From: JANJUO01 sp942492935
GTDB taxonomy: Bacteria > Bacteroidota > Ignavibacteria > Kapaibacteriales > UBA2268
Assembly (NCBI GenBank): GCA_942492935.1
Contig: OW818654.1
Span: 868,001-932,000 of the forward strand
DNA: 64,000 bases
Direction: 5' to 3'
The notes under the pieces are model-generated. The model was not told the DNA's origin. It worked only from the letters and a program-made list of their open reading frames with translations, and did not search any database. This document shows, one piece after another, positions 27,191-36,205 of this stretch. Made by a program: the position numbers and the translations under genes. Numbering within the stretch: the stretch's first letter is position 1; the number at the start of each line of letters is the position of its first letter.

Positions 27191-27913
27191 TTATATTTTA
27201 TTTACCATTAGATAAATCGAGCCAACATATTTTTTGCCTTTGCTCTTTTTTTCTTTTGGAGCAGGATTCTTAGGGTCAGTTAACTCATTACCTTTAATTT
27301 CAATTCTTGAAGGGTCAATACCATAAGTTGAAAAATAATCTTTAAGTACTTCAGCACGTTCTGTAGTCAATTTTAAATTTGTTTCTTTATTGTTGTCGCT
27401 ATCAGGGAAAACAATAATCGTAAATTTTACTCTTGGATTGGAGTTCAAAGTGTTTTTTATATCCTCTAATACTATTGACGCACCATATCTAAGTTTTGGT
27501 TTATTTGTTTCAAATGGATTGACAGGTAGAGCAAGCATTTGATTCAATTTGAGTGGCTTAATCAAAAAATCTTTTGATATTTCAATGTACTTATCAGTAG
27601 CCGGAATAGCTATACTGAAATTTTCTTTAAAATAGCCTGGTTCATCAAATTTAATTGTATAAGTATTGCCTGGAGTCAAACTTGGAATATAATAATAACC
27701 GTTTTCAGCTGAATTACTTCTTGAACTATAAACTTGCTTTCCAGTAATATCAAAAACAGAAAATTTGGCAGATAAAAAGGATTTGTTTGATTCATTAATT
27801 ACACTACCTGTAATAGCAACGATAGGTTTGAAAAATTGTGCATTTGCAATATTAATCATAAATGTTGAAATTACAAGCAAAAGAGCCATATATTTTAAAT
27901 TATTCAATTTCAT
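27191..27913 (-). CDS. OmpA-like protein with an N-terminal carboxypeptidase-regulatory domain
   Basis: 240 residues: a signal peptide ending near ANAQ (~26), a CarboxypepD_reg-like beta sandwich (~30-125, ITGSVINESNKSF, YIPSLTPGNTYTIKF), then an OmpA-type domain (~140-240, ASIVLEDIKNTLNSNP, LTTERAEVLKDYF, GIDPSRIEIKG). OmpA domains bind peptidoglycan; a periplasmic linker role is inferred. A strong AGGAGG lies before the ATG, and the gene follows the WD40 gene after two bases, so the two are translationally linked. Confidence 0.82.
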   Translation of the reverse strand: MKLNNLKYMALLLVISTFMINIANAQFFKPIVAITGSVINESNKSFLSAKFSVFDITGKQVYSSRSNSAENGYYYIPSLTPGNTYTIKFDEPGYFKENFSIAIPATDKYIEISKDFLIKPLKLNQMLALPVNPFETNKPKLRYGASIVLEDIKNTLNSNPRVKFTIIVFPDSDNNKETNLKLTTERAEVLKDYFSTYGIDPSRIEIKGNELTDPKNPAPKEKKSKGKKYVGSIYLMVNKI

Positions 27914-27915
27914 AA

Positions 27916-28890
27916 TTATTTACCTCCTTTTTTATTAAGAAATCTAACTGAACCATCAGCACATCCAAGAATTATCTGATTCAAATCACTTGTTAAGTCA
28001 ACAGACCAAATTTCTACACCTGCGTCCATCGTCATTAAATTATTGCCATCTTCAATATTCCATAATTTTACTTTTTTATCAAGACTTGCTGAAACTAAAG
28101 TTTTATTATCTGCTGCAAACGAAACATCTTGAATTAATTCATCGTGAGCTTTTATAGTTTTCAAAAGTGTTCCTTGAGGTATTGACCAAATTTTAATAAC
28201 ACCACTCTGGTCAGCTGATGCAAGTAATTTGCTATCAAAACTATACAAAACAGTTAAAACAGGTGCATCATGACCAATAAGAGTTAATAAAGCTTGTTTA
28301 GTATTTAAATCTGTTGACCATAATTTAATTGTCTTGTCATCTGAGCAAGATGCAATTTGCGTTCCATCATAAGAATATGCAACGTTGTTTGTAACTTCTG
28401 TATGTCCTCTTAAAGTCTTGATTTCAGCACCAAGTCTTCTATCCCACAATTTAACAGTTTTGTCAAAACTTGTACTTGCCACAAATGTAGAACTATCATC
28501 TTGGCTGAAATACACACCAATTACTTTGTCAGTATGTCCTTTGAGAACCATTGCTTGAGAGCAATTATCTACATCCCAAAGTCTAACTGTCATATCACTT
28601 GAAGCACTTGCAAGCATTTTATCGTTACCAGAGAATGAAATGTTATTGACATCACCTAAATGCCCCTTTAGAACACATAGTTCCTTTCCCTGAGGCAAAC
28701 TCCAAATCTTGATAGTTTCATCAAGACTACAAGTTGCAACCTTAGTGTTGTCTTCATTTACAAAGACTCCAAGCACTTCATCGGAATGATTGCCAATAGT
28801 TTTCATTACATATTCATACTTCTGTGCATAAGTGTTTAGTACAAATACTGAAATTGTAAAAATTAACACAAACAGGTTTAATTTTTTCAT
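27916..28890 (-). CDS. Exported seven-bladed WD40 propeller
   Basis: 324 residues starting at MKKLNLFVLIFTISVFVLNTYAQ, a signal peptide. Seven WD40 repeats follow (IKIWSLPQG, VRLWDVDN, VKLWDRRLG, IKLWSTDL, IKIWSIPQG, VKLWNIEDG, and a closing VRFLNKK), with typical GH...ASxSxDxTI spacing. It should form one closed propeller in the periplasm or on the surface, a protein-interaction platform. The adjacent downstream OmpA-like gene suggests the two products work together. Confidence 0.88.
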   Translation of the reverse strand: MKKLNLFVLIFTISVFVLNTYAQKYEYVMKTIGNHSDEVLGVFVNEDNTKVATCSLDETIKIWSLPQGKELCVLKGHLGDVNNISFSGNDKMLASASSDMTVRLWDVDNCSQAMVLKGHTDKVIGVYFSQDDSSTFVASTSFDKTVKLWDRRLGAEIKTLRGHTEVTNNVAYSYDGTQIASCSDDKTIKLWSTDLNTKQALLTLIGHDAPVLTVLYSFDSKLLASADQSGVIKIWSIPQGTLLKTIKAHDELIQDVSFAADNKTLVSASLDKKVKLWNIEDGNNLMTMDAGVEIWSVDLTSDLNQIILGCADGSVRFLNKKGGK

Positions 28891-28980
28891 CAAATTACCC
28901 CATATAAATTAAAAAATAATGATTAAACATAATTTGCTCAACATTAACAAAATAATTAAAATACAAAATAAAAGAACAAT

Positions 28981-29370
28981 TTATTTATCAAGGAAATTTC
29001 TAATATCTAATAGTAATTCTTTAATTTCTATTAAATATTCAGTATCAAAATTTGAAATTGATAATTTATCAGATTCAATTTCTGCAATTTCTTGATGTAT
29101 CTCAAAAATCTCATTTTGTGATGGTACATCATTACCAAAAGTATAGGTCGATAAGCGTTCCTTTGTACCCGACAATGACAACTTATCTTCTCTTATAAAT
29201 TTCTTTATAGCTTTGATAATATTCAAATCTCTTTCAGAATAAACTCTATTTCCTGCACGATTTTTTCTGGGCTTAATTAAATCGAATTGTTTTTCCCAAT
29301 ATCGCAATATATGCTGTTCTTCATCTACTGCCTTCGCCACTTCGCTTATTGAATAATATAATTTTTGCAT
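28981..29370 (-). CDS. MerR-family transcriptional regulator
   Basis: 129 residues. An N-terminal MerR helix-turn-helix (YSISEVAKAVDEEQHILRYWE, RNRAGNRVYSERDLNIIKAI) is followed by a short acidic helical region. There is no cysteine-rich effector domain, so it resembles the HTH_17/MlrA-like small MerR regulators common in Bacteroidota. I start at the ATG (MQKLYY), six bases inside a TTG. Target unknown. Confidence 0.85.
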   Translation of the reverse strand: MQKLYYSISEVAKAVDEEQHILRYWEKQFDLIKPRKNRAGNRVYSERDLNIIKAIKKFIREDKLSLSGTKERLSTYTFGNDVPSQNEIFEIHQEIAEIESDKLSISNFDTEYLIEIKELLLDIRNFLDK

Positions 29371-29511
29371 ATTCAAAAAAAAGATTTTTTAAAAACATTT
29401 TTTATAAAAAATAAAAATAACACTTTTATCACAATAATAAAATATTTTTTTTATTTGGGAATAAATTATTATTTTTGTATTTTAAATAAATGTATTATTG
29501 GAGAAACAGAT

Positions 29512-29820
29512 TTGGAAAAATATATTGTAGATCCTGTTCTCGTTAGAATGAAAGAATCGGCGAGGGGTTCAATTTATCAATCAATTGTAGCTATGGGTTA
29601 TCGTTCACGCATCATCAATGACCAAATTAAACAAGAATTGCAAGAGAAAATGGCTGATATTCCAATATCAAATGATGAATCTGAAGGTGTGAATTTTGAC
29701 CAATTGACTATAAGTAGAGAATTTGACAAATTGCCCAAGCCAACATTTATAGCTATGAAAGAAATTTCTGATGAAAAACTTAAATTTGACTTACCGCCAA
29801 GTACAGAAGAAGACGAATAA
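29512..29820 (+). CDS. rpoZ: RNA polymerase omega subunit (Bacteroidota type)
   Basis: 102 residues. The pattern SIYQSIVAMGYRSRIINDQIK, then LPKPTFIAMKEI matches the omega/Rpb6-like subunit of Bacteroidota, which stabilises the RNA polymerase beta' subunit. I place the start at TTG 29512 because GGAG lies at 29500-29503, eight bases before it, and the family begins near here; upstream in-frame sequence is AT-rich and unlike a protein. A TAnnTTTG-like box (29470-29477) precedes it. The gene diverges from the MerR gene. Confidence 0.82.
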   Translation: MEKYIVDPVLVRMKESARGSIYQSIVAMGYRSRIINDQIKQELQEKMADIPISNDESEGVNFDQLTISREFDKLPKPTFIAMKEISDEKLKFDLPPSTEEDE

Positions 29821-29855
29821 TTTTTTTTTCAATATTCTAAAAATTAACATATATC

Positions 29856-29886
29856 AAGCCATATTTTAATAAAGTATGGCTTTTTT
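29856..29886 (+). terminator. Terminator of rpoZ
   Basis: AAGCCATA (29856-29863) pairs with TATGGCTT (29875-29882), followed by T residues to 29886. Confidence 0.8.
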
Positions 29887-29891
29887 GTTTT

Positions 29892-31364
29892 CTACAAATA
29901 TTTACCGAGTTCTTCAACATCATCAAAATGAAATTTCTCTTTTCCAATAATTTGATAGTTTTCATGCCCTTTACCAGCAATAAGAATAATATCGTTTTCA
30001 GCTGAAATTTGAACTGCCCTTGCAATTGCATTTGCTCGGTCTGCAATGACTTCAATTCTATATTTTGAATCTGTCTGAACACCTTCTAAAATATTATTTA
30101 TAATATCCGTTGGATTTTCAGTACGCGGATTGTCTGAAGTAATTATAGTAAAATCTGCAATATCTGAAGCAATATGCCCCATGATTGGTCTTTTAGATTT
30201 ATCTCTATCTCCACCGCAACCAAAAACACAAATAAGTTTGGAATTTTCTACGGCTGAAGCTGTAATTGCACTTTTACATGAATTTAATGCTTTTTGTAAA
30301 GCATCTGGTGTATGAGCATAATCAACCAAACCGATTGCACCATTTTTGAGAATTATCTTTTGCATTCTTCCCGGGGCGCCATCAGAAGACTCTAAGCCAT
30401 TTATGATAAAATTTCTATCAATTCCACAAATAAATGCGAATATAGCACTTAAAGCACAATTTTCAATATTAAAACTACCTAATAATTTTGACGTAAACTC
30501 AAAATTTACTCTGCCTGAAATTTCAAATTTTGAATAATTCAAATTTAATTCTTGATTGCAAATTGAAAAGTCATTCGATGTACTTTTTCCGACAAAATAT
30601 TGATTTTTGCAATTTATACCATTTGTCATAAATTTAGCATAATCATCATCGCCATTTAATATACAGAAAGCACTTTCACTTAGACTTTCAAATAGTATTT
30701 TCTTTGCCGATGCATATTCAAACATATTGTTATGAAAATCTAAATGGTCTAAACTCAAATTTGTAAATATAGCGCCAATAAAATTAATGGAAGCAGCTCT
30801 ATGCAAACTAAGTGCATGAGATGAAACTTCCATAAAGACATATTCAATATCATTAAGCAGTAATTCATTGAATAGTTTAGCAAGTTCAAGTGACTCAGGA
30901 GTTGTGTGAACTGCAGGCATAAATTTATCACTATAATAAACACCGGTAGTTCCTATAATTGCACAGTTTAAACCAGCGGTTTCAAATATTGATTTCAACA
31001 AAAAAGAGATTGTTGTTTTGCCATTTGTGCCTGTAATTCCAACAATTTTTAACTTATTTGCAGGAAAATCATAAAAAGCATGAGATAATTCAGCTAAGGA
31101 AATACGAGTATTTTCACATACAATATATGTAATTTCATCATTCAATAGAATTGGTAATTTTTCACATAGAATTGTTTTTGCACCCTTTTCTATTGCTGAT
31201 TCGATAAATTTATGTCCATCAAATTCATTACCACTAATTGCAACAAATGCTGAGCCATTTATACATTTTTGAGAATTATAACAAACTGAGGATACTATTT
31301 TGTCTTTATCCCCATAAATGGAGATATGATTTATATGAGAAATTAAATCAAAGAGTTTTTTCAT
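29892..31364 (-). CDS. murE: UDP-N-acetylmuramoyl-tripeptide synthetase MurE
   Basis: A 490-residue cytoplasmic Mur ligase that adds the third residue of the peptidoglycan stem peptide. The ATP loop GTNGKT is at 112-117, and the C-terminal domain carries SDNPRTENP (~residue 410), the motif recognising meso-diaminopimelate. Lengths and domains fit the family. It lies outside any visible dcw cell-wall cluster, alone between rpoZ and a response regulator. Confidence 0.95.
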   Translation of the reverse strand: MKKLFDLISHINHISIYGDKDKIVSSVCYNSQKCINGSAFVAISGNEFDGHKFIESAIEKGAKTILCEKLPILLNDEITYIVCENTRISLAELSHAFYDFPANKLKIVGITGTNGKTTISFLLKSIFETAGLNCAIIGTTGVYYSDKFMPAVHTTPESLELAKLFNELLLNDIEYVFMEVSSHALSLHRAASINFIGAIFTNLSLDHLDFHNNMFEYASAKKILFESLSESAFCILNGDDDYAKFMTNGINCKNQYFVGKSTSNDFSICNQELNLNYSKFEISGRVNFEFTSKLLGSFNIENCALSAIFAFICGIDRNFIINGLESSDGAPGRMQKIILKNGAIGLVDYAHTPDALQKALNSCKSAITASAVENSKLICVFGCGGDRDKSKRPIMGHIASDIADFTIITSDNPRTENPTDIINNILEGVQTDSKYRIEVIADRANAIARAVQISAENDIILIAGKGHENYQIIGKEKFHFDDVEELGKYL

Positions 31365-31405
31365 ATTTATTGAAATTTGAGATTTTATCTTATTAATTAT
31401 AATAA

Positions 31406-32044
31406 TTATTTTTTTGTTTTCAGCAACATTTTTTTGATTGAATCCAAACTACGTTTTTCATCTTCTTGATAATGCTGTAATAATTGGTCTTGTTTAACTT
31501 TTGGTTTTGCTTCAAATTGTTCAGGTTCAGCATGTAAAATATCATCGGTACTTCGAGGAGTAAGATAAACATCATCCTGCTCAATTTTTTGAGATGTGAT
31601 ATCGGCATAGAACTGGTTATGGTAGTCATTATTTATTATATCTTCACCTTTTGCTATCATTTCCAATTTTTCACGACCAAACACATCGAGTAACTTATCA
31701 TATATAGTAGCTCTTGTAAATGGCTTAGAAATAAATCCAGCGGTTCCACTTTTAACAGCCAATCCTAAATTTTCAACATCAGAGAGAGCAGATACCATTA
31801 AAACAGGTATATGAGCAGTAGTTTTAATTCGTTTTATAATTTTCAAAGTTAAATGACCAGATAATTCAGGCATTAAAATATCAAGAATAATTAATGTTGG
31901 AATTTTTTCCACAGCGGAAGCTATTCCATCAAACCCATTTGATGCAAGATATGTTGTATTAAATCCATAACTTTGCATAGTTTTGGATAAAATTCTCTGC
32001 ATCCAAACGTCATCGTCAATAATTAGTACAGAATAATCAGTCAT
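31406..32044 (-). CDS. CheY-like response regulator with an unknown C-terminal tail
   Basis: 212 residues. The receiver domain (~1-125) has the acidic cluster Asp10-12, the phosphoacceptor Asp55 (LIILDILMPE) and the lysine in FISKPF, so it should be phosphorylatable. The C-terminal 85 residues are polar and charged and contain no recognised output domain or DNA-binding motif. It is downstream of the CsrA/FliW/MotB genes on the same strand, suggesting a role in motility (inference). Confidence 0.85.
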   Translation of the reverse strand: MTDYSVLIIDDDVWMQRILSKTMQSYGFNTTYLASNGFDGIASAVEKIPTLIILDILMPELSGHLTLKIIKRIKTTAHIPVLMVSALSDVENLGLAVKSGTAGFISKPFTRATIYDKLLDVFGREKLEMIAKGEDIINNDYHNQFYADITSQKIEQDDVYLTPRSTDDILHAEPEQFEAKPKVKQDQLLQHYQEDEKRSLDSIKKMLLKTKK

Positions 32045-32077
32045 TTATTTTCCTAATAAAAAATTCCCAATCTACAA

Positions 32078-32383
32078 TTAATGATTATCGGTACTTTCAG
32101 TTATTACTGTAGGTACTGATATACTATGTGCTTTCGTATCCTGATTCAAAACAAACTTCATTTTTGATTTTTTCAATGCAGATTTTAAGGCAGCGAGTTC
32201 AGTTTTTGCTGCTTGTCTATTCATCTCTATTATCTTGTCATGAACTTCTTTTCTATGAACAGGAACAGTTCGTGGTGCTTCTATGCCCAATCTGACTATA
32301 CCTCTATCGAAACTCAAAACAGTAATTTTTACTGAAGTTCCAATAGTTATTACCTCACCTATCTTCCTTGATAATACAAGCAT
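32078..32383 (-). CDS. csrA: Carbon storage regulator CsrA
   Basis: 101 residues. The N-terminal 60 residues match CsrA closely (MLVLSRKIGEVITIG, VLSFDRGIVRLGIEAP, VHRKEV), an RNA-binding dimer that represses translation of flagellin and other mRNAs. About 35 extra C-terminal residues, basic (LKSALKKSKMKF) then polar, extend it beyond the usual 60-75. It is 80 bases downstream of fliW, its known protein antagonist. Confidence 0.93.
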   Translation of the reverse strand: MLVLSRKIGEVITIGTSVKITVLSFDRGIVRLGIEAPRTVPVHRKEVHDKIIEMNRQAAKTELAALKSALKKSKMKFVLNQDTKAHSISVPTVITESTDNH

Positions 32384-32463
32384 ATCAAATCCAAAAATTT
32401 CAACTTACAAAAATAAAACGTTTTCAATCAAATACAAAAAATCTTTCAATTAATTTATTTTCA

Positions 32464-32886
32464 TTATCCCTTTGGAATAATAGACATTGGAGAATATTTA
32501 TCGTTAGTTAGAATAACCTGTTCACCTGTCTGATTAGATATATTCAAAACTATCGGTGCTTTTAAGTTAGCTGTCATATTACCCATATCATCTTCAAGCG
32601 TTACTATTGAAAAAAGTACAAAATTTGGGTCGTCAAATTGCTTACCGGGTTTGTAAGATAAATCAATTAACCAAGGACTTAACAAAGGAAAACTTATAGC
32701 TGGCTCATCGATACTAACAAGCCACCTAAAAGGCATAGTATCTTCATCACTTATCAATACAAATTCACGTAATATTTCAAAGCCGAGTAGTCCATTTTCA
32801 AAATGAAAAATATAATCTTCCTCGACATTTATCATTCCAAAGTGCAAAGTATTTACTTTCCTCGTACCTTTTTCGTTGTTTTCCAT
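32464..32886 (-). CDS. fliW: Flagellar assembly factor FliW
   Basis: A 140-residue beta-rich protein with FliW signatures: FHFENGLLGFEILREFVLI, PFRWLVSIDEPAISFPLLSPWL, and a late VLNISNQTGEQVIL block. FliW binds CsrA and flagellin and couples flagellin synthesis to secretion. It sits directly upstream of csrA, the standard arrangement. Confidence 0.92.
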   Translation of the reverse strand: MENNEKGTRKVNTLHFGMINVEEDYIFHFENGLLGFEILREFVLISDEDTMPFRWLVSIDEPAISFPLLSPWLIDLSYKPGKQFDDPNFVLFSIVTLEDDMGNMTANLKAPIVLNISNQTGEQVILTNDKYSPMSIIPKG

Positions 32887-32967
32887 ATTATTTCCGAATA
32901 TCTTTTTTTCAAAATGACAAATATATTAAAAATTTATTAGAAAATTGAACATTAATCATATATTTTT

Positions 32968-33732
32968 TTATTTTTGTTCTTTTTCAGTATAACCATTATT
33001 TGTTGGTGATTCAGGCGTCAATTCTTTTAATATAATTTCAACCCTTCTATTCTTTGCTTTACCTTCCTCACTTGTGTTATCTGATATTGGACGCTGCGAA
33101 CCAAAGCCAGTAACTTCAAGATTATATTCAGGCAGTCCTGAACGAATCATTCTATATGCTACATTCATTGCACGTGAAACTGATAGATGCCAATTACTTT
33201 CAAACTGAAAAGTTCTTATTGGTACAATATCAGTATGACCAATAATTGAAATCAACTTGTTTGTTCCTTCTAAAATACCAGCAAGTGTGTCTAATACTGG
33301 AAGAGCTTCTGTTTGAATTTCAGCTTTTCCAGAACGAAAAAGTAATTTTTCTGGCATAGTAATTACCAAACCTGTTTCAGACATATTCATATCAATCTCC
33401 CCTCGTCCAATGTAGTCCTTCAATGCTTCACCGGTTTCTTGTGATATTTCCTGTAATGAACGTTGTACAACTGGAGCTAAAATTGCCTCTGGTACTCCTT
33501 CCTTATGCCCTTCTAAAATTCCATCGCCACCTTGTAGAATTTTCCCATCTTTGGCTTTAAAATATTTCGACATAGCTACCGACAAGTCCTTGAATTTTTC
33601 CTGATCCACTTGCGATGACCCATATAAAATTACAAATAAACCCAAAAGCAAAGTAATCAAATCTGCATAAGTAATCAGATATCTATCTGAACCGGCATTA
33701 TGCCCTTCACTTTTATTTTTTTTAAATTCCAA
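32968..33732 (-). CDS. motB: Flagellar motor protein MotB
   Basis: 254 residues. One transmembrane helix with the proton-pathway aspartate, Asp24 (TYADLITLLLGLFVILYGSS), is followed by a linker and a peptidoglycan-binding OmpA domain (~135-240, RSGKAEIQTEALPVLDTLA, IIGHTDIVPI, NRRVEIIL). No motA is adjacent. The only suitable start in frame is TTG at 33732; the ATG seven bases upstream is in another frame and ends at once. The 322 bases upstream are AT-rich and shared with the divergent mutA. Confidence 0.9.
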   Translation of the reverse strand: MEFKKNKSEGHNAGSDRYLITYADLITLLLGLFVILYGSSQVDQEKFKDLSVAMSKYFKAKDGKILQGGDGILEGHKEGVPEAILAPVVQRSLQEISQETGEALKDYIGRGEIDMNMSETGLVITMPEKLLFRSGKAEIQTEALPVLDTLAGILEGTNKLISIIGHTDIVPIRTFQFESNWHLSVSRAMNVAYRMIRSGLPEYNLEVTGFGSQRPISDNTSEEGKAKNRRVEIILKELTPESPTNNGYTEKEQK

Positions 33733-33991
33733 TTTTCATTTTTAATTTAATTAACAATCCAATTTTTAATCGGCAATTTAATGAAAATCTTCAACATTTT
33801 CAAAAATTAATAATATCAATTATTATGCTAAAAATTTTACATTTAATTAATATTTTGATTTATTTTCATATATTTATGATTATTTCAATAAAAAATGATT
33901 TTATGATTAAATTTAATGATTTTTTTAGAATTGCATTAATTATTTCTACTAATAATTTCACAATAAATAATTTAGTTATGTGAATTTTTTG

Positions 33992-34019
33992 TAATTTTGA
34001 ATGTTCTGCAAGTGCAGAA
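33992..34019 (+). promoter_or_regulatory. Candidate mutAB promoter with an overlapping palindrome
   Basis: TAATTTTG (33992-33999) matches the TAnnTTTG -7 box. TTCTGCA-AG-TGCAGAA (34004-34019) is a perfect 7-bp palindrome lying where transcription would begin, as an operator would. No clear TTTG -33 element is seen. Confidence 0.5.
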
Positions 34020-34054
34020 ATAAAAATTATTTTATTTTTTTGTGAGATTTACTT

Positions 34055-36193
34055 ATGACTGTTGAATCAAGCGAAAAATTCTTTAGTGAATTTGATACGA
34101 ACAACTATGATGAATGGAAAAATGCAGCAATTGCAGCATTAAAAGGTGCATCATTCGAAAAATCTATGTTCACCCAAACTCCCGAAGGAATTGAGTTAAA
34201 ACCGATTTACAACAAAGAAGACATTGATAATATTGATTTTTTGAAAAATGAATTTCCGGGTTTCTCGCCTTATCTTAGGCATAACAACGCTGAAGGTTTT
34301 CTGGCTCATAGCTGGGAAATAGCTCAGGAAATTACTTATCCACTTCCTGAAGATGTGAACAAAGCATTACTTTCAGACCTTAAGAATGGACAGAATGTAA
34401 TCAGATTGGTTGTAGATAGAGCAACTGCTCAGCATGATGACTTTATTACTGATGACGTTAGTGGATTGAATATTTGTATTGCTATTGCAGATGATTTCGA
34501 CAAAATTTTTGAAGGAATTGATATTACCAAATATCCTGTATATATCGATGCTGGTCTTGCTGGTTTTTCTACAGCAATGTTGTTTATTAATTATTGTGAT
34601 AAACACGGCATTGATACTAAAGATTTGAAAGGTGGAATTGAATTAGACGCCATTTCAGAATTGGTCACAGACGGATATTTACCTTATCAAATTTGTAAGT
34701 ATTATCATCAAGTTGCTGAATTTACTAAATGGTTAAGTAAAATTGCTCCAAACTTTAGCACTATTAAAATCAACACTACTGCTTTTCATAATGCTGGGGC
34801 AACTGTAGTTGATGAACTTGCAATTGCTATGTCATATTCGGTATATGTCATTAATACATTACTCGATAATGGATTGGATATTGATGAAATTGCACCTAAA
34901 ATGAAATTGCAATTCTCAATTGGTACAAATTTCTTTATGGAGATAGCAAAACTTAAAGCTGCAAGAATTTTATGGGCGAAAGTTATTAAGTCTTTTGGTG
35001 GTAATGAAATTTCTCAAAAAGCTTTTATCCATACAGAAACATCTTTCAGAGAAAATTCAATGCTTGACCCAAATGTGAATATGCTCCGTCATACAACTGA
35101 AACATTTTCAGCAATTTGCGGTGGTGCTGATTCAATTTCTGTAGGATATTATGATACAATGTTTGGTTTGCCTGATGATTTCTCTCGCAGAGTTTCACGC
35201 AATACTCAAAATGTTTTGCTTCATGAATCACATTTAGCAGATACAGTTGACCCTGTTGGAGGTTCATATTATATTGAATCATTAACTTATGAACTTGCTA
35301 AAAAAAGTTGGGAATATTTTCAGGAAATTGAAGCTAATGAAGGTATAATTCATCAACTCAAAATTGGTTCAATCCAAAAAAGAATTGAAGAAAATATGGA
35401 AAAAAGAATTGCATCATTGGTTCAACGTAAAATTACAATTCTTGGCACAAACAAATATCCAAATTTATACGAAAAACCAATCGAAAATATTAGAAATTAC
35501 ACTTATGACCAAGTTGATGAATATGTTTTGAAATTTGAAGACTTTCTCGAAACAAGAAATAATGGTACTATTGATGGAATGTTGACTGAATTAGATTCTC
35601 ATTCAGTGAAAGCAAATACTACTACTTTTGAATTAGCTTATAATTGTGTGAAAAATGGTGCAACTTCAGGTGAAATTTTCAACTCCTTAAGAGATGAAGA
35701 TGATATTCCAATGACTGTGAAGCCAATTTTGATTCAACGTAGTTCGGAATTATTCGAAGATTTGAGAATTCAAGCAAGTGCATATAAAGAAGAATACGGC
35801 AATTTTGCAAAGATTGGTTTGATTTGCTTTGGTGCTGTTAAAGAATGGAAAGGAAGAGCAGATTTTGCTTCGGACTTTTTCTCGGTTGGTGGATTTGAAT
35901 CCGTTGTAGTTGATAATATTAACGATAATCAAACAGCCATCAATAAATCAATTGAATTGAATTCAAAAATGGTTTGTTTCTGCTCAACTGATGATAAATA
36001 TGCTGAATTTGTACCAGAATTAGCAAAAGCAATCAAGGAAAATAATCCAGAAACTACCATCATTCTTGCTGGCTATCCAAAAGATAAAATCGAAGAATAC
36101 ACAGAAAGTGGCGTAGATTTCTTTATTCATATCAAAGCAAATATTTTTGAAACACTACTTGAATTGCAAACAAGTTATGGCGTTAGGAATTAA
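34055..36193 (+). CDS. mutA: Methylmalonyl-CoA mutase small (beta) subunit
   Basis: A 712-residue protein homologous to the catalytic subunit encoded next to it. It has the TIM-barrel mutase domain (~30-550) and a C-terminal flavodoxin-like domain, but the cobalamin-binding DxHxxG motif is absent there (FAKIGLICFGAVKEWKGRA), as is typical of the non-catalytic subunit. The heterodimer interconverts methylmalonyl-CoA and succinyl-CoA. The large-subunit gene follows after 12 bases. Confidence 0.93.
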   Translation: MTVESSEKFFSEFDTNNYDEWKNAAIAALKGASFEKSMFTQTPEGIELKPIYNKEDIDNIDFLKNEFPGFSPYLRHNNAEGFLAHSWEIAQEITYPLPEDVNKALLSDLKNGQNVIRLVVDRATAQHDDFITDDVSGLNICIAIADDFDKIFEGIDITKYPVYIDAGLAGFSTAMLFINYCDKHGIDTKDLKGGIELDAISELVTDGYLPYQICKYYHQVAEFTKWLSKIAPNFSTIKINTTAFHNAGATVVDELAIAMSYSVYVINTLLDNGLDIDEIAPKMKLQFSIGTNFFMEIAKLKAARILWAKVIKSFGGNEISQKAFIHTETSFRENSMLDPNVNMLRHTTETFSAICGGADSISVGYYDTMFGLPDDFSRRVSRNTQNVLLHESHLADTVDPVGGSYYIESLTYELAKKSWEYFQEIEANEGIIHQLKIGSIQKRIEENMEKRIASLVQRKITILGTNKYPNLYEKPIENIRNYTYDQVDEYVLKFEDFLETRNNGTIDGMLTELDSHSVKANTTTFELAYNCVKNGATSGEIFNSLRDEDDIPMTVKPILIQRSSELFEDLRIQASAYKEEYGNFAKIGLICFGAVKEWKGRADFASDFFSVGGFESVVVDNINDNQTAINKSIELNSKMVCFCSTDDKYAEFVPELAKAIKENNPETTIILAGYPKDKIEEYTESGVDFFIHIKANIFETLLELQTSYGVRN

Positions 36194-36205
36194 GGAGAAG
36201 ATGAA

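Noticed and set aside
29365..29511. N-terminal extension of the omega subunit
   Set aside because: The upstream in-frame codons are Phe/Ile/Lys/Asn-rich non-coding-like sequence; GGAG and the family start both point to TTG 29512.
33733..34054. Cobalamin riboswitch before the B12-dependent mutase genes
   Set aside because: No B12-box-like conserved segment or multi-stem structure is visible in the AT-only leader; only a short palindrome is present.
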